NCBI RefSeq assembly: GCF_013410745.1
Contig: NZ_JACCFY010000001.1
Coordinates: forward strand, 2,480,001-2,544,000
DNA: 64,000 nucleotides
Origin: Nesterenkonia xinjiangensis
Lineage (GTDB): Bacteria > Actinomycetota > Actinomycetes > Actinomycetales > Micrococcaceae
Direction of reading: 5' to 3'
The stretch's first letter is position 1, and every line of letters starts with the position of its first letter. This document shows positions 1-7,872 of this stretch, one piece after another. A model generated the notes under the pieces. That model worked only from the letters and a program-made list of their open reading frames with translations. It was not told where the DNA came from and searched no databases. The position numbers and the translations under genes were made by a program.

Positions 1-750
1 CCAGTTCTCCCATTCCAGCACGCCGTCGTCCCACGTGAAGCTGACTCCCTCGGGCTGAGTGATGGAGATCGGCCTCAGCGAGGTGCGGAACTCGCCGCGC
101 ACGGCCGGGTCCAGGTAGTCGCCGGACTCCTCCGGGACGTGGGTCACCTCGGTCTCGACGACGCGTAGGACCTTCTGGTCGGTCATGTCGATGTGGGCGA
201 CCACGCCGCCGATCGGGTGGGCCCAGATGGAGTCGGTCGGGTAGTCCTGTCGGAAGGAGAGAGCACGCAGGATGCGGTGCCCCCTTTCGTCCGCATAACC
301 GAAGACACCGGCGGAGAGGCCGATGACGACCACCCTTTCGAGGTCGGTCACTCCGCGGCGCCTCAAGGCTTCGACGTAGCGTTCGTCGGCCTTGAGGACG
401 TCGTCGGCGCCGAAGAGCTCCTCCATGAAGATCGGGCCGGTGCCCTGCTCCTCGACATCGATCCGATGGTCGGAGGCGATGGCGTCGCCGTCCAGGTCGA
501 CGACGACGTCGCGGACGGCGTTCGTGGCCAGGTCTGTGACGACCAGTGACGCCTGGCGGGGGAGTCGTTGATCCGGTGTCCAGGCCAGGACCTTCTGCTT
601 CTCCGGTTCACGCAGCATCAGGTAGCTCACGCGGGCGGAATCGGGCAGCAGGCCGTGGTGCTGCAGCAACGTCCGGATCCGGCTGATCTCCTCACCGGAG
701 AGCGGGGTCAGCGGGTGGGGGGCGGCATCGCCCGAGGTCTTGTCAGTCAT
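1..750 (-). CDS. Copper-containing primary amine oxidase, N-terminal 250 residues (cut by window edge)
   Basis: Oxidises primary amines to aldehydes, releasing ammonia and hydrogen peroxide, using copper and a topaquinone cofactor. The visible part begins MTDKTSGDAAPHPLTPLSG and carries the N2/N3 domain signatures of the family (LSAGVFGYADERGHRILRAL, DSIWAHPIGGVVAHIDM, RPISITQPEGVSFTW), closely resembling what I remember of Arthrobacter phenylethylamine oxidase. The catalytic domain with the topaquinone tyrosine and copper histidines lies beyond base 1, so completeness cannot be judged. A GGAGGA-type ribosome site precedes the ATG. It diverges from the membrane protein and aldehyde dehydrogenase at 831-2823, which would oxidise its aldehyde product. 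The substrate (phenylethylamine, tyramine or other) is inferred from context only. Confidence 0.9.
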   Translation of the reverse strand, partial: MTDKTSGDAAPHPLTPLSGEEISRIRTLLQHHGLLPDSARVSYLMLREPEKQKVLAWTPDQRLPRQASLVVTDLATNAVRDVVVDLDGDAIASDHRIDVEEQGTGPIFMEELFGADDVLKADERYVEALRRRGVTDLERVVVIGLSAGVFGYADERGHRILRALSFRQDYPTDSIWAHPIGGVVAHIDMTDQKVLRVVETEVTHVPEESGDYLDPAVRGEFRTSLRPISITQPEGVSFTWDDGVLEWENW

Positions 751-767
751 CGAACTCCTCCTTATAG

Positions 768-783
768 TTGAGCGCACGCTCAA
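768..783. promoter_or_regulatory. 16-bp palindromic operator in the amine oxidase / aldehyde dehydrogenase divergent promoter
   Basis: TTGAGCGCACGCTCAA is a perfect 7+7 bp inverted repeat with a 2-bp centre. It sits in the only short AT-rich stretch of the 80-bp divergent intergenic region (followed by TATAAAT). The geometry is typical of TetR-family dimer sites. It differs from the PaaR-like boxes elsewhere in the window, so another regulator, not encoded here, probably binds it and controls both directions. Confidence 0.6.
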
Positions 784-830
784 TATAAATATGGCACAGT
801 TCACAGCACCCAGGGAAGGGGGCGACGCTC

Positions 831-1352
831 ATGGCATCCGTCGGCCTGCGTCGCACCGCGGCGACCTGTGCGGCTCTCTCCGGCGTGGTCCACCTGGTCC
901 TGCTGGGCCATGGAGGTCTGCTGATGAGTCTCGCCATGGCCGCCATGGCCGTGGTGTGCCTGCCGTGCGCGGGCCACCTCTGGCGCGGCGAGTCGCTGCG
1001 CGCCTGGACGACGGTCGCCGTCATGAGCGTCGGAATGCTGATCCTGCATCTCCGTCTGATGAGGCCGAACGGCGCTGAGGCGGGGAATCCCGACGGACTC
1101 GAGGTGGAGGTGTCTCACCACGGCGGCGGCGTCGGGCTGGCCGAGATGCACGAGCCGCTCATGCACCTCGCACTGGGGCTCGCGACGACGGAGGTCCTGC
1201 TGGTGCTGGCGGCCATGTGCTGGCAGCTGCGGTGGCGGCGCCGGCAGGGACGGGGCCGGGCTGCTCGTGTCGAGGAGACGGCGCACTCCCGTCCTAGAAG
1301 GCTGCAGGAGAAGACAACATCGTCCCTGCAGCTGTCGCGCACAGTGAAGTGA
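831..1352 (+). CDS. Small four-helix membrane protein, His/Met-rich, unknown function
   Basis: 173 residues that I do not recognise as a named family. Four hydrophobic segments can be seen (about residues 10-24, 29-47, 58-76, 111-132), followed by a basic, probably cytoplasmic tail. Histidines and methionines cluster in or beside the helices (H21, H27, H73, H96, H97, H107, H112; M32, M36, M65, M69, M106, M111). The start at 831 has an upstream GGAAGGGGG ribosome site. It lies between the divergent copper amine oxidase and the aldehyde dehydrogenase 37 bases downstream, probably in one operon with the latter. The context and the residues suggest membrane metal (copper) handling, but this is inference. 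Confidence 0.6.
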   Translation: MASVGLRRTAATCAALSGVVHLVLLGHGGLLMSLAMAAMAVVCLPCAGHLWRGESLRAWTTVAVMSVGMLILHLRLMRPNGAEAGNPDGLEVEVSHHGGGVGLAEMHEPLMHLALGLATTEVLLVLAAMCWQLRWRRRQGRGRAARVEETAHSRPRRLQEKTTSSLQLSRTVK

Positions 1353-1389
1353 ACGAAGCATTCCTGACAATGGAGGAGGAGTTACCGCG

Positions 1390-2823
1390 ATGACGACGCA
1401 GAACGTACCCCAAAAGGTGTCTCTGCTGGAGCGAATTCAGTCGGCCAGCGGGGGTCGGGAGATTCTGGATCCGGCCACCGGCGAGGTGGTCGGTCGAGCC
1501 CCGGAGGCCACCGAGAAGGATCTGGATGCCGCCGTGGCCCGGGCCAAGGCCGCCCAGCCCGGGTGGGCCGCCCGGTCGGATGATGATCGTGCAGGCCTGC
1601 TCAACGCGGCCGCTGAGGCGATCGAGGCTCATGCCGAGGAGCTCGCGGTGCTGCTGTCCCGGGAGCAGGGCAAGCCGCTCAACGGCCCCAATGCCCGGTT
1701 CGAGGTCGGGGCCTGTGTGGCTTGGCTGCGCGCCACCGCCTCCTTCCCCATGGACCCGGAGGTCATCGTCGATGACGAGTCCGGCCGGGCCGAGCTGCAT
1801 CACCGCCCGCTGGGGGTCATCGGGGCGATCGGTCCCTGGAACTGGCCGATGATGATCAGCATCTGGCAGATCGCTCCCTCCCTGCGCATGGGCAACACCG
1901 TGGTGATCAAACCCTCCGGATACACCCCGCTGTCCGTACTGGGGCTGGTGGACGTGCTCAACACCGTGCTGGATGCTGATGTGCTCATCGCCGTACCCGG
2001 GCGCGGAGACATCGGGGACCGACTGACCCGGCACCCCGACATCGCCAAGATCATGTTCACCGGCTCCACACCCACGGGCAAGAAGATCATCGCCGCAGCC
2101 TCCGAGACCGTGAAACGGCTGACCATGGAACTGGGCGGCAATGATGCCGGCATCGTCCTGGACGATGCCGACCCGGCCGCGATCGCTGAAGACCTCTTCT
2201 GGGGCGCGTTCATCAACACCGGGCAGACCTGTGCGGCCATGAAACGGCTCTATGTCCCGGATGCCCTCTATGACCAGGTCTGCCAGGCTCTGGTCGAGGT
2301 GGCCCAGCAGATGCCCATGGGAGTCGGGTTGGAGGAGGCAAATGTGCTGGGCCCGGTGCAGAACCGAGCCCAGTGGGAGATCGTGGACCGGCTCGTCACT
2401 GCTGCCAAAGAGTCCGGAGCCAGGATCCTGCTCGGTGGGGACCCTGACCCCCAGGTTGTCGCAGGGAGGGGCGGGCACTTCTATCCGACCACCCTGGTCG
2501 CCGACATCGATCCGGACAACCCTCTGGTGGTCGAAGAACAGTTCGGCCCGGTGCTGCCGATCATCCGCTACACCGATCTCGATCAGGCCATCACCGACGC
2601 CAATTCGCTGGAGGTCGGGCTGGGCTCCTCGGTCTGGTCCTCGGATCTGGGCCGGGCCCGGGCTGTGGCGGCCCAGCTGGAGGCCGGCACCACCTGGATC
2701 AACAAGCACGGCGCCGTCGATCCCCGGGTCCCTTTCGGCGGGGCCAAAGAATCCGGATTCGGTCTCGAGTTCGGCACCCACGGGCTGCGCGAGGTCTCCC
2801 AGCCCCACGTCATCAGCTGGTGA
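1390..2823 (+). CDS. NAD(P)+-dependent aldehyde dehydrogenase
   Basis: 477-residue member of the ALDH superfamily, oxidising an aldehyde to the acid with NAD(P)+. Family landmarks are intact: GPWNWP with N151, cofactor-binding VIKPS with K174, the FTGST loop, general-base E247 in MELGGND, and nucleophile C281 in GQTCAA. A strong GGAGGAGG ribosome site precedes the ATG. Divergence from a copper amine oxidase across a shared palindrome makes the product aldehyde of that enzyme (phenylacetaldehyde if the amine is phenylethylamine) the likely substrate, giving phenylacetate for the paa genes in this window. The exact substrate cannot be read from the sequence. Confidence 0.9.
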   Translation: MTTQNVPQKVSLLERIQSASGGREILDPATGEVVGRAPEATEKDLDAAVARAKAAQPGWAARSDDDRAGLLNAAAEAIEAHAEELAVLLSREQGKPLNGPNARFEVGACVAWLRATASFPMDPEVIVDDESGRAELHHRPLGVIGAIGPWNWPMMISIWQIAPSLRMGNTVVIKPSGYTPLSVLGLVDVLNTVLDADVLIAVPGRGDIGDRLTRHPDIAKIMFTGSTPTGKKIIAAASETVKRLTMELGGNDAGIVLDDADPAAIAEDLFWGAFINTGQTCAAMKRLYVPDALYDQVCQALVEVAQQMPMGVGLEEANVLGPVQNRAQWEIVDRLVTAAKESGARILLGGDPDPQVVAGRGGHFYPTTLVADIDPDNPLVVEEQFGPVLPIIRYTDLDQAITDANSLEVGLGSSVWSSDLGRARAVAAQLEAGTTWINKHGAVDPRVPFGGAKESGFGLEFGTHGLREVSQPHVISW

Positions 2824-2896
2824 GCCCACCCGCAGGGCCCACCCTGAGGCTGTCCTGATCCGGTCGATCGCCAGGCGGAGGAGGATGCACTTTTCA

Positions 2897-2918
2897 ACTG
2901 ACCAACCGTTCGGTCAAT
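2897..2918. promoter_or_regulatory. PaaR-like operator upstream of the MFS transporter
   Basis: A 22-bp imperfect palindrome (ACTGACC ... CGGTCAAT) matching 20 of 22 positions of the actinobacterial PaaR pattern as I recall it: ACTNACCG, six bases with central CG, CGGTNAGT. An extended -10-like TGATACATT follows at 2924-2932, 82 bases before the transporter start. It is one of five such boxes in the window; the other four precede recognised paa genes. Confidence 0.6.
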
Positions 2919-3013
2919 AAATCTGATACATTCTCCTCCAGAGGTGACCTGCATCACACGCAGGGGCCCGTCCAGGGCGGTCCATCCGCATTGAACCTGC
3001 ATCCGGAGATGAC

Positions 3014-4378
3014 ATGAGCCAGACCATCTATCTCAGCACCGAAGGCCATGAGCTGACTCGCGAGGAGAAGAAGGTCCTCGCGGGGACTCTCGTGGGCACC
3101 ACCATCGAGTGGTACGACTTCTTCATCTACGCCCAGGCGGCGGGCTTCGTGCTGGCCGTGCTGTACTTCGAGCCGCTGGGCCAGGAGAACCAGGCGCTCG
3201 CTCAGATCATCGCCTGGGCCTCGGTGGGCATCTCCTTCCTCTTCCGGCCCCTGGGGGCCGTACTCGCCGGGTGGCTGGGGGACCGGTTCGGACGCAAGAT
3301 CGTCCTGGTGGTCACCTTGATGGGCATGGGCGGGGCCACTGTGCTGATCGGGCTGCTGCCTACCTACGCCACGCTGGGCATCGCCGCCCCGGTGATCCTG
3401 ATCCTCCTGCGGATCCTGCAGGGTCTTTCGGCCGGCGGGGAGTGGGGCGGTGCCGCCCTGCTCTCGGTGGAGCACGCGCCGCGCCACAAGCGCGGCCTCT
3501 TCGGCGCCTACCCGCAGATCGGTGTGCCCCTGGGAATGCTGCTGGCCACCGGCTTCATGTTCGGCCTCAATGCGCTCACCACAGAGGAGCAGTTCCTCGA
3601 ATGGGGCTGGCGTGTGCCGTTTCTCTTCTCCTTCGTGCTGATCATCGTCGGCTACCTGATCCGAGTGAAGGTCGACGAGTCTCCGGTGTTCACGGAGATG
3701 AAGGAGCGCAAGAAGGAGTCCTCGGCGCCGCTCAAGGAGCTGCTGACCACGCACAAGAAGTACACCTTCCTGGCCGCGCTGATCTTCGCGGCGAACAACG
3801 CCGCCGGCTACCTGGTCATCGCCTTCTTCGCCGCCTACGGCGTGAACCACCTGGGCATGGAACGCACCGAGACGCTCATCGCCTCGCTCATCGGCGGCGT
3901 CGGGTGGTTCATCTTCACGCTCTTCGGCGGCTGGGTCTCCGACCGTATCGGCCGAGTGCGGACCTTCCAGATCGGCTACGGCATCATCATCGTCTGGGCC
4001 GTGCCGATGTGGTTCCTGCTGGACACGGCCTCGCTGCCGCTCTTCGCTCTGGCGATCTTCCTGCTCACGGTGGGCCTCGGCCCCTCCTACGGACCGCAGT
4101 CCGCGCTGTATGCGGAGATGTTCCCGGTCTCGATCCGATTCTCCGGCGTCTCCATCGGCTATGCGCTGGGCTCCATCATCGGCGGCGCCTTCGCCGCCAC
4201 AATCGCCCAGACGATCCTGGACACCACAGGAAAGTCCTGGCTGATCGGCCTCTACATCGCCGCCCTGGCCGTGATGTCCTTCCTGGCCGTCTCGGTGGTC
4301 CCGAAGGGCTTGCAAGGCATCAACCTGATCGACGACAGCGAGCGTGAGGAGCTCATCACCACGAGGTCTTCGCGCTGA
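3014..4378 (+). CDS. MFS transporter, metabolite:H+ symporter (MHS) type; candidate aromatic acid importer
   Basis: 454-residue secondary transporter with about twelve membrane helices. It starts with the MHS-type N-terminus (GTTIEWYDFFIY), has the MFS loop-2/3 signature GWLGDRFGRKI and the helix-5 region LQGLSAGGEWGGAALL typical of the ShiA/ProP/KgtP branch, and a second-half repeat of the signature (GGWVSDRIGR). Members import organic acids or compatible solutes with protons. The PaaR-like operator at 2897-2918 places it in the putative phenylacetate regulon, so phenylacetate or a related aromatic acid is the favoured substrate. This is inference, as no substrate residues are known to me. 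Confidence 0.85.
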   Translation: MSQTIYLSTEGHELTREEKKVLAGTLVGTTIEWYDFFIYAQAAGFVLAVLYFEPLGQENQALAQIIAWASVGISFLFRPLGAVLAGWLGDRFGRKIVLVVTLMGMGGATVLIGLLPTYATLGIAAPVILILLRILQGLSAGGEWGGAALLSVEHAPRHKRGLFGAYPQIGVPLGMLLATGFMFGLNALTTEEQFLEWGWRVPFLFSFVLIIVGYLIRVKVDESPVFTEMKERKKESSAPLKELLTTHKKYTFLAALIFAANNAAGYLVIAFFAAYGVNHLGMERTETLIASLIGGVGWFIFTLFGGWVSDRIGRVRTFQIGYGIIIVWAVPMWFLLDTASLPLFALAIFLLTVGLGPSYGPQSALYAEMFPVSIRFSGVSIGYALGSIIGGAFAATIAQTILDTTGKSWLIGLYIAALAVMSFLAVSVVPKGLQGINLIDDSEREELITTRSSR

Positions 4379-4487
4379 CACGCCCGCCCAGGGCAGACAA
4401 TCGACACCGAAGTCGAGCATCATGGCAGTCAGGCACCGCTGACCTGCACGCATGCCTGCCCAGCACCCCTAGATGAGGAGAACCCCC

Positions 4488-5564
4488 ATGAGACACCGCA
4501 CCCACGCCCTGAGACTCTCCGCGGCCGCCGCCGCGGCGGCCCTCCTGCTCACCGCCTGCGACGGAGGAGGCGATGGCCCAGGCGACGACGGCGAGGAGAA
4601 CGGCGACGGCGGCGACAGCTACTCGATCGGCATCACCCAGATCGTCGCCCACCCCTCCCTGGACGCCGCCCGTGACGGTTTCCAAGCGGCATTCGACGAG
4701 GCCGGCGTCGAGGTGGACTGGGACGAGCAGAACGCCCAGAATGACCAAGCCACGGCGTCCAACATCGCCGGAACATTCGCTACCGCCGGTCATGACCTGG
4801 TCCACGCGATCGCCACGCCCACCGCCCAGGCGGCCGCCCAGTCGATCACCGACATCCCCATCGTCTTCTCTGCGGTGACCGAGCCGCAGGAGGCCGGCCT
4901 GGTCGAGGACTGGGACGCCCCCGGCGGCAACGTCACCGGCGCCTCGGACATGAACCCAGTGGCCGAGCAGCTGGAGCTGCTGCAGGAGATCGCCCCGGAC
5001 GTGGAGACCGTCGGCATCGTCTACTCCTCCGGGGAGGTCAACTCTGCCGTCCAGGTGGAGCTGGCTCAGGAAGCCGCCGAGGAGCTCGGCCTGGAGATCC
5101 AGGAGGTCACCGTCTCGAACTCCTCCGAGGTCCAGCAGGGCGTGGAGTCGCTCGACGTGGACGCGATCTACGTGCCCACGGACAACGCCGTGGTCTCGGC
5201 GCTGGAGTCGGTGCTGCAGTATTCGCACCAGAACGAGATCCCTGTGATCGCGGCCGAGGGCGACTCGGTGCAGCGCGGGGCGCTGGCCACCTACGGCATC
5301 AATTACGAGCAGCTGGGACGCCAGGCGGGCGAGATGGCGCTGCGCATCCTGCAGGACGGTGAGGACCCCGCAGAGATGGCGGTGGAGACCGGCAGCGTCC
5401 TCGAGCTGATCGTCAACCCGGAGGCCGCCGAGCTGATGGGCATCGAGTTCGACGACGAGCTGCTCGACCGCGCCGACGGCGTCGTCGGTGAGGACCTCGA
5501 GGCGGAGGACCCCGCCGAAGCCGGTGAGGACGAGGACTCCGACGAGGATGACGAGGACGAGTGA
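4488..5564 (+). CDS. ABC transporter substrate-binding lipoprotein (TrpX-like, ABC_sub_bind family)
   Basis: 358-residue extracellular solute receptor. It has a lipoprotein signal ending LLLTAC with lipidated C24, a flexible Gly/Asp linker, then the two-lobe fold of the family (ITQIVAHPSLDAARDGF; IPIVFSAVTEP; VETVGIVYSSGEVNS; TYGINYEQLGRQAGEMALRIL). The tail is strikingly acidic (DEDSDEDDEDE), which suggests surface hydration or salt adaptation. The ATG at 4488 is preferred over 4473 because GAGGAG lies six bases upstream of it. It is followed by a permease and an ATPase gene that complete the importer. Characterised relatives bind tryptophan or other aromatic/branched compounds; the ligand here is unknown. 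Confidence 0.85.
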   Translation: MRHRTHALRLSAAAAAAALLLTACDGGGDGPGDDGEENGDGGDSYSIGITQIVAHPSLDAARDGFQAAFDEAGVEVDWDEQNAQNDQATASNIAGTFATAGHDLVHAIATPTAQAAAQSITDIPIVFSAVTEPQEAGLVEDWDAPGGNVTGASDMNPVAEQLELLQEIAPDVETVGIVYSSGEVNSAVQVELAQEAAEELGLEIQEVTVSNSSEVQQGVESLDVDAIYVPTDNAVVSALESVLQYSHQNEIPVIAAEGDSVQRGALATYGINYEQLGRQAGEMALRILQDGEDPAEMAVETGSVLELIVNPEAAELMGIEFDDELLDRADGVVGEDLEAEDPAEAGEDEDSDEDDEDE

Positions 5565-5569
5565 CCCGT

Positions 5570-5585
5570 GCGGGAGGACTCCCGC
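5570..5585 (+). terminator. Short hairpin after the substrate-binding protein gene
   Basis: GCGGGAG-GA-CTCCCGC forms a 7-bp arm pair directly after the stop codon, without a T-run. Together with the larger hairpin at 5612-5665 it may slow transcription or protect the 3' end of the first cistron. Confidence 0.35.
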
Positions 5586-5611
5586 GTAGGATCACGCACG
5601 ACAGAAGAGCA

Positions 5612-5665
5612 CCAGGGCGGGCACCGGAACGGCCACACCAGGCCGCGCCGGTGCCCGATCCCTGG
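5612..5665 (+). terminator. Strong intercistronic hairpin between binding protein and permease
   Basis: Arms 5612-5627 and 5648-5665 pair over 16 bp (CCAGGG + CGGGCACCGG) with one 2-base bulge and a 20-base loop. It sits in the 158-bp gap of the ABC operon. The position suggests a partial terminator or mRNA-stabilising structure that lets the binding protein be made in excess over the membrane parts, a common arrangement in importer operons. Confidence 0.5.
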
Positions 5666-5722
5666 GCGGACATGGACACGTCGTCGGCCGAAGACCCGTC
5701 CGATGGCGGCGAATGAGGACAC

Positions 5723-6667
5723 ATGATCACAGCATTGGAGCTCGGGCTGATCTACGCGATCATGGCCCTGGGCGTGTACCTGACCTTCAGGATCCTGAAC
5801 TTCCCTGATCTGACGGTGGACGGCTCGTTCACCTCGGGTGCGGCGACGGCGGCGATTCTGATCACCAACGGTGTCAACCCCTTCCTCGCGACGGCGGCGG
5901 CCTTCGTCGTCGGGTGCGTGGCAGGCCTCATCACTGGGCTGCTGCACACCAAGGGGAACATCAACGGCCTGCTGGCCGGCATCCTGACCATGATCGGGCT
6001 CTACTCCATCAACCTGCGCATCATGGGCGGGGCGAATGTGCCCCTGCTGGGGCAGGACACCGCGATCAGCGCGCTGCGCGGCGTCGTCGGGGTCGGCTGG
6101 ACTTCGGTGCTGGCGCTGGCCGCCGTCGCGGTGGTCTTCAAGCTCATCATGGACTGGTACCTGCACACGGACAACGGGCTGGCTCTGCAGGCCACCGGTG
6201 ACAATGAGCAGATGATCCGCTCCTTCGCGGTCTCCACCGACCGGCAGAAGATCGTCGGCCTGATGCTCTCCAACGGCCTGGTGGGGATCTCCGGTGCGGT
6301 GGTCGCTCAGCACCAAGGCTTCGCCGACATCGGCATGGGCATCGGTCTGATCCTGGTCGGTCTGGCTTCGGTGATCGTCGGGCAGGCGATCTTCGGCACG
6401 CGCAGCGTCTTCCAGGCGACCCTGGCCGTGGTGCTCGGAGCGGTCATCTACCGCCTGGCCATCCAGTTCGCCCTGAACCTGGGGCTGAACCCGAACGACA
6501 TGAAGCTGATGTCCGCCGTCCTGGTGGTGGCCGCGCTGCTGCTGCCGCAGTGGAGGGGATTCGCGAAGCTGACCCGGCGCAGGAAAGGTCGCTCGGCGCT
6601 CACCGCAGCGGCCGAGGCCACGCTGACCTCTGACGCCGCGGCCGGCGCCGGCAAGAAGGGAGCCTGA
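5723..6667 (+). CDS. ABC transporter permease (TrpY-like, branched-chain type)
   Basis: 314 residues with about eight to nine membrane helices, starting ELGLIYAIMALGVYLTFRILNFPDLTVDGSF, which is characteristic of permeases paired with TrpX-type receptors. The loop DNEQMIRSFAVSTDRQKIVGLMLSNGLVG is the likely coupling region contacting the ATPase. A basic C-terminal tail faces the cytoplasm. The stop codon lies one base before the ATPase start, so the two are translationally coupled. It forms the membrane channel for the importer whose receptor is at 4488-5564. Confidence 0.85.
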   Translation: MITALELGLIYAIMALGVYLTFRILNFPDLTVDGSFTSGAATAAILITNGVNPFLATAAAFVVGCVAGLITGLLHTKGNINGLLAGILTMIGLYSINLRIMGGANVPLLGQDTAISALRGVVGVGWTSVLALAAVAVVFKLIMDWYLHTDNGLALQATGDNEQMIRSFAVSTDRQKIVGLMLSNGLVGISGAVVAQHQGFADIGMGIGLILVGLASVIVGQAIFGTRSVFQATLAVVLGAVIYRLAIQFALNLGLNPNDMKLMSAVLVVAALLLPQWRGFAKLTRRRKGRSALTAAAEATLTSDAAAGAGKKGA

Positions 6668-6668
6668 C

Positions 6669-7460
6669 ATGCTGAGCATCGCATCCGTGGCCAAGACGTT
6701 CTTCCCTGGAACCGTCAACGAGCGCCGCGCCCTGGTGGACGTCGACCTGGAGATGGTCGAGGGCGACTTCGTCACCGTCATCGGTTCGAACGGAGCCGGC
6801 AAGTCCACGCTGCTGAACACCGTGGCCGGGCGCATCATCCAGGACGAGGGCATCGTCTCCCTGGACGGCAAGAACGTCAGCCGCCTCCGCGAGCACCAGC
6901 GGGCCTCGATGGTGGGACGGGTCTTCCAAGACCCGATGGCCGGCACCGCGCCGAACCTCACGATCGAGGAGAATCTCTCCCTGGCCGACCGCCGTGGGAA
7001 GCCCCGTGGGCTGGCCCGGGGCGTGACCAAGGCCAAGCGGGAGCGCTTCGCCGAAGCCCTCACCCAGTTGGAGCTGGGCCTGGAAAGCCGCCTGAAGACC
7101 AAGGTGGGGCTGCTCTCCGGTGGGCAGCGGCAGGCGCTGAGCCTGCTGATGGCCACCTACTCCGATCCACGCGTGCTGCTGCTGGACGAGCACACCGCCG
7201 CTCTGGATCCTCAGCGCGCCGAGCTGGTGACCCGACTGACCCGGACCGTGGTGGAGGAGAAGGGGCTGACCACGCTGATGGTCACCCACAACATGGTCCA
7301 AGCCTTGGAGGTCGGCAATCGGCTGATCATGATGCACGAGGGCCGGATCATCCTCGACGTCGGCCCCGAGCGGAAGTCCCAGATGACCCCGGAGGACCTG
7401 CTGGCCGAGTTCGGCAAGCTCAAGGGCGCCGTCGTCGACGACAAGACGATGCTGCAGTAA
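6669..7460 (+). CDS. ABC transporter ATP-binding subunit (TrpZ-like)
   Basis: 263-residue ATPase that energises the importer encoded just upstream. Walker A GSNGAGKST, Q-loop VFQDP, signature LSGGQRQ, Walker B VLLLDE and H-loop MVTHNM are all present, so it should be active. One base separates it from the permease stop. No further gene of the operon follows; a long inverted repeat ends the unit at 7476-7547. Confidence 0.88.
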   Translation: MLSIASVAKTFFPGTVNERRALVDVDLEMVEGDFVTVIGSNGAGKSTLLNTVAGRIIQDEGIVSLDGKNVSRLREHQRASMVGRVFQDPMAGTAPNLTIEENLSLADRRGKPRGLARGVTKAKRERFAEALTQLELGLESRLKTKVGLLSGGQRQALSLLMATYSDPRVLLLDEHTAALDPQRAELVTRLTRTVVEEKGLTTLMVTHNMVQALEVGNRLIMMHEGRIILDVGPERKSQMTPEDLLAEFGKLKGAVVDDKTMLQ

Positions 7461-7475
7461 GGCCCCTCCTTCACC

Positions 7476-7547
7476 GTTGAGCTGGTGAGTTTCCGCCTGA
7501 ACTGGCGCCCCAGAGGCGTCTTTCGGGCGGAAACTCACCAGCTCAAC
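7476..7547 (+). terminator. Long perfect intergenic inverted repeat (22-bp stem)
   Basis: Arm 7476-7497 (GTTGAGCTGGTGAGTTTCCG..) is exactly complementary to 7526-7547, with a 28-base loop and no T-run. It follows the ABC ATPase stop by 15 bases and probably terminates the operon. Two other intergenic inverted repeats of nearly the same size (28090-28158 and 44695-44762) have the same layout but different arm sequences. Confidence 0.65.
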
Positions 7548-7560
7548 GTGTTCTGAGCGG

Positions 7561-7573
7561 TAGCGTGGACCGC
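7561..7573 (+). promoter_or_regulatory. -10 box for a leaderless transcript
   Basis: TAGCGT (7561-7566) lies seven bases before the ATG at 7574, the spacing expected when transcription begins at the start codon itself. No ribosome-binding site is present. Confidence 0.5.
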
Positions 7574-7864
7574 ATGACTGCTGACGCGCTGTTGCTCCTG
7601 GCCGCCAACTCGCTCGTCCCCACCGGGTGGGAGGCCGTCGCCAGCGGGGCGGGGCTCCTGACGCTCGCCCTGCTCGTCTGGGCGCTGGTCGAGATCTTCC
7701 GCTGCCCTGGCCTGGCCTCCGGGTGGAAGCTGGTGCTGGGGCTGCTGGCGTTCACGCTGCCGTTCTTCGGTCCGCTCATCGCGGTGGTCATGGCACGATC
7801 GCACCGTCGGCGGGTGCTCTCCGGGGAACTCGCCCTCACAGCTATGGCCCCGCCCGCCCGCTGA
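7574..7864 (+). CDS. Small membrane protein, PLDc_N-like
   Basis: 96 residues with two hydrophobic segments (about 20-40 and 48-71), ending in a short basic tail. The segment LVWALVEIFRCPGLASGWKLVLGLLAFTLPFFGPLIAVV, quoted here only for its W..LP..GP pattern, resembles the phospholipase D N-terminal (PLDc_N) two-helix domain found alone in many actinobacteria, where its role is unknown. The ATG at 7574 is chosen over the GTG at 7565 because a TAGCGT -10 box predicts a leaderless start there. It is convergent with the PheC-like gene, 8 bases away. Confidence 0.6.
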   Translation: MTADALLLLAANSLVPTGWEAVASGAGLLTLALLVWALVEIFRCPGLASGWKLVLGLLAFTLPFFGPLIAVVMARSHRRRVLSGELALTAMAPPAR

Positions 7865-7872
7865 GCCGCCGG

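Noticed and set aside
1294-4453. Long minus-strand open frames opposite the aldehyde dehydrogenase and the MFS transporter
   Set aside because: Low-complexity Gly/Asp/Gln/His products with no domain; the plus strand encodes clearly recognisable proteins.
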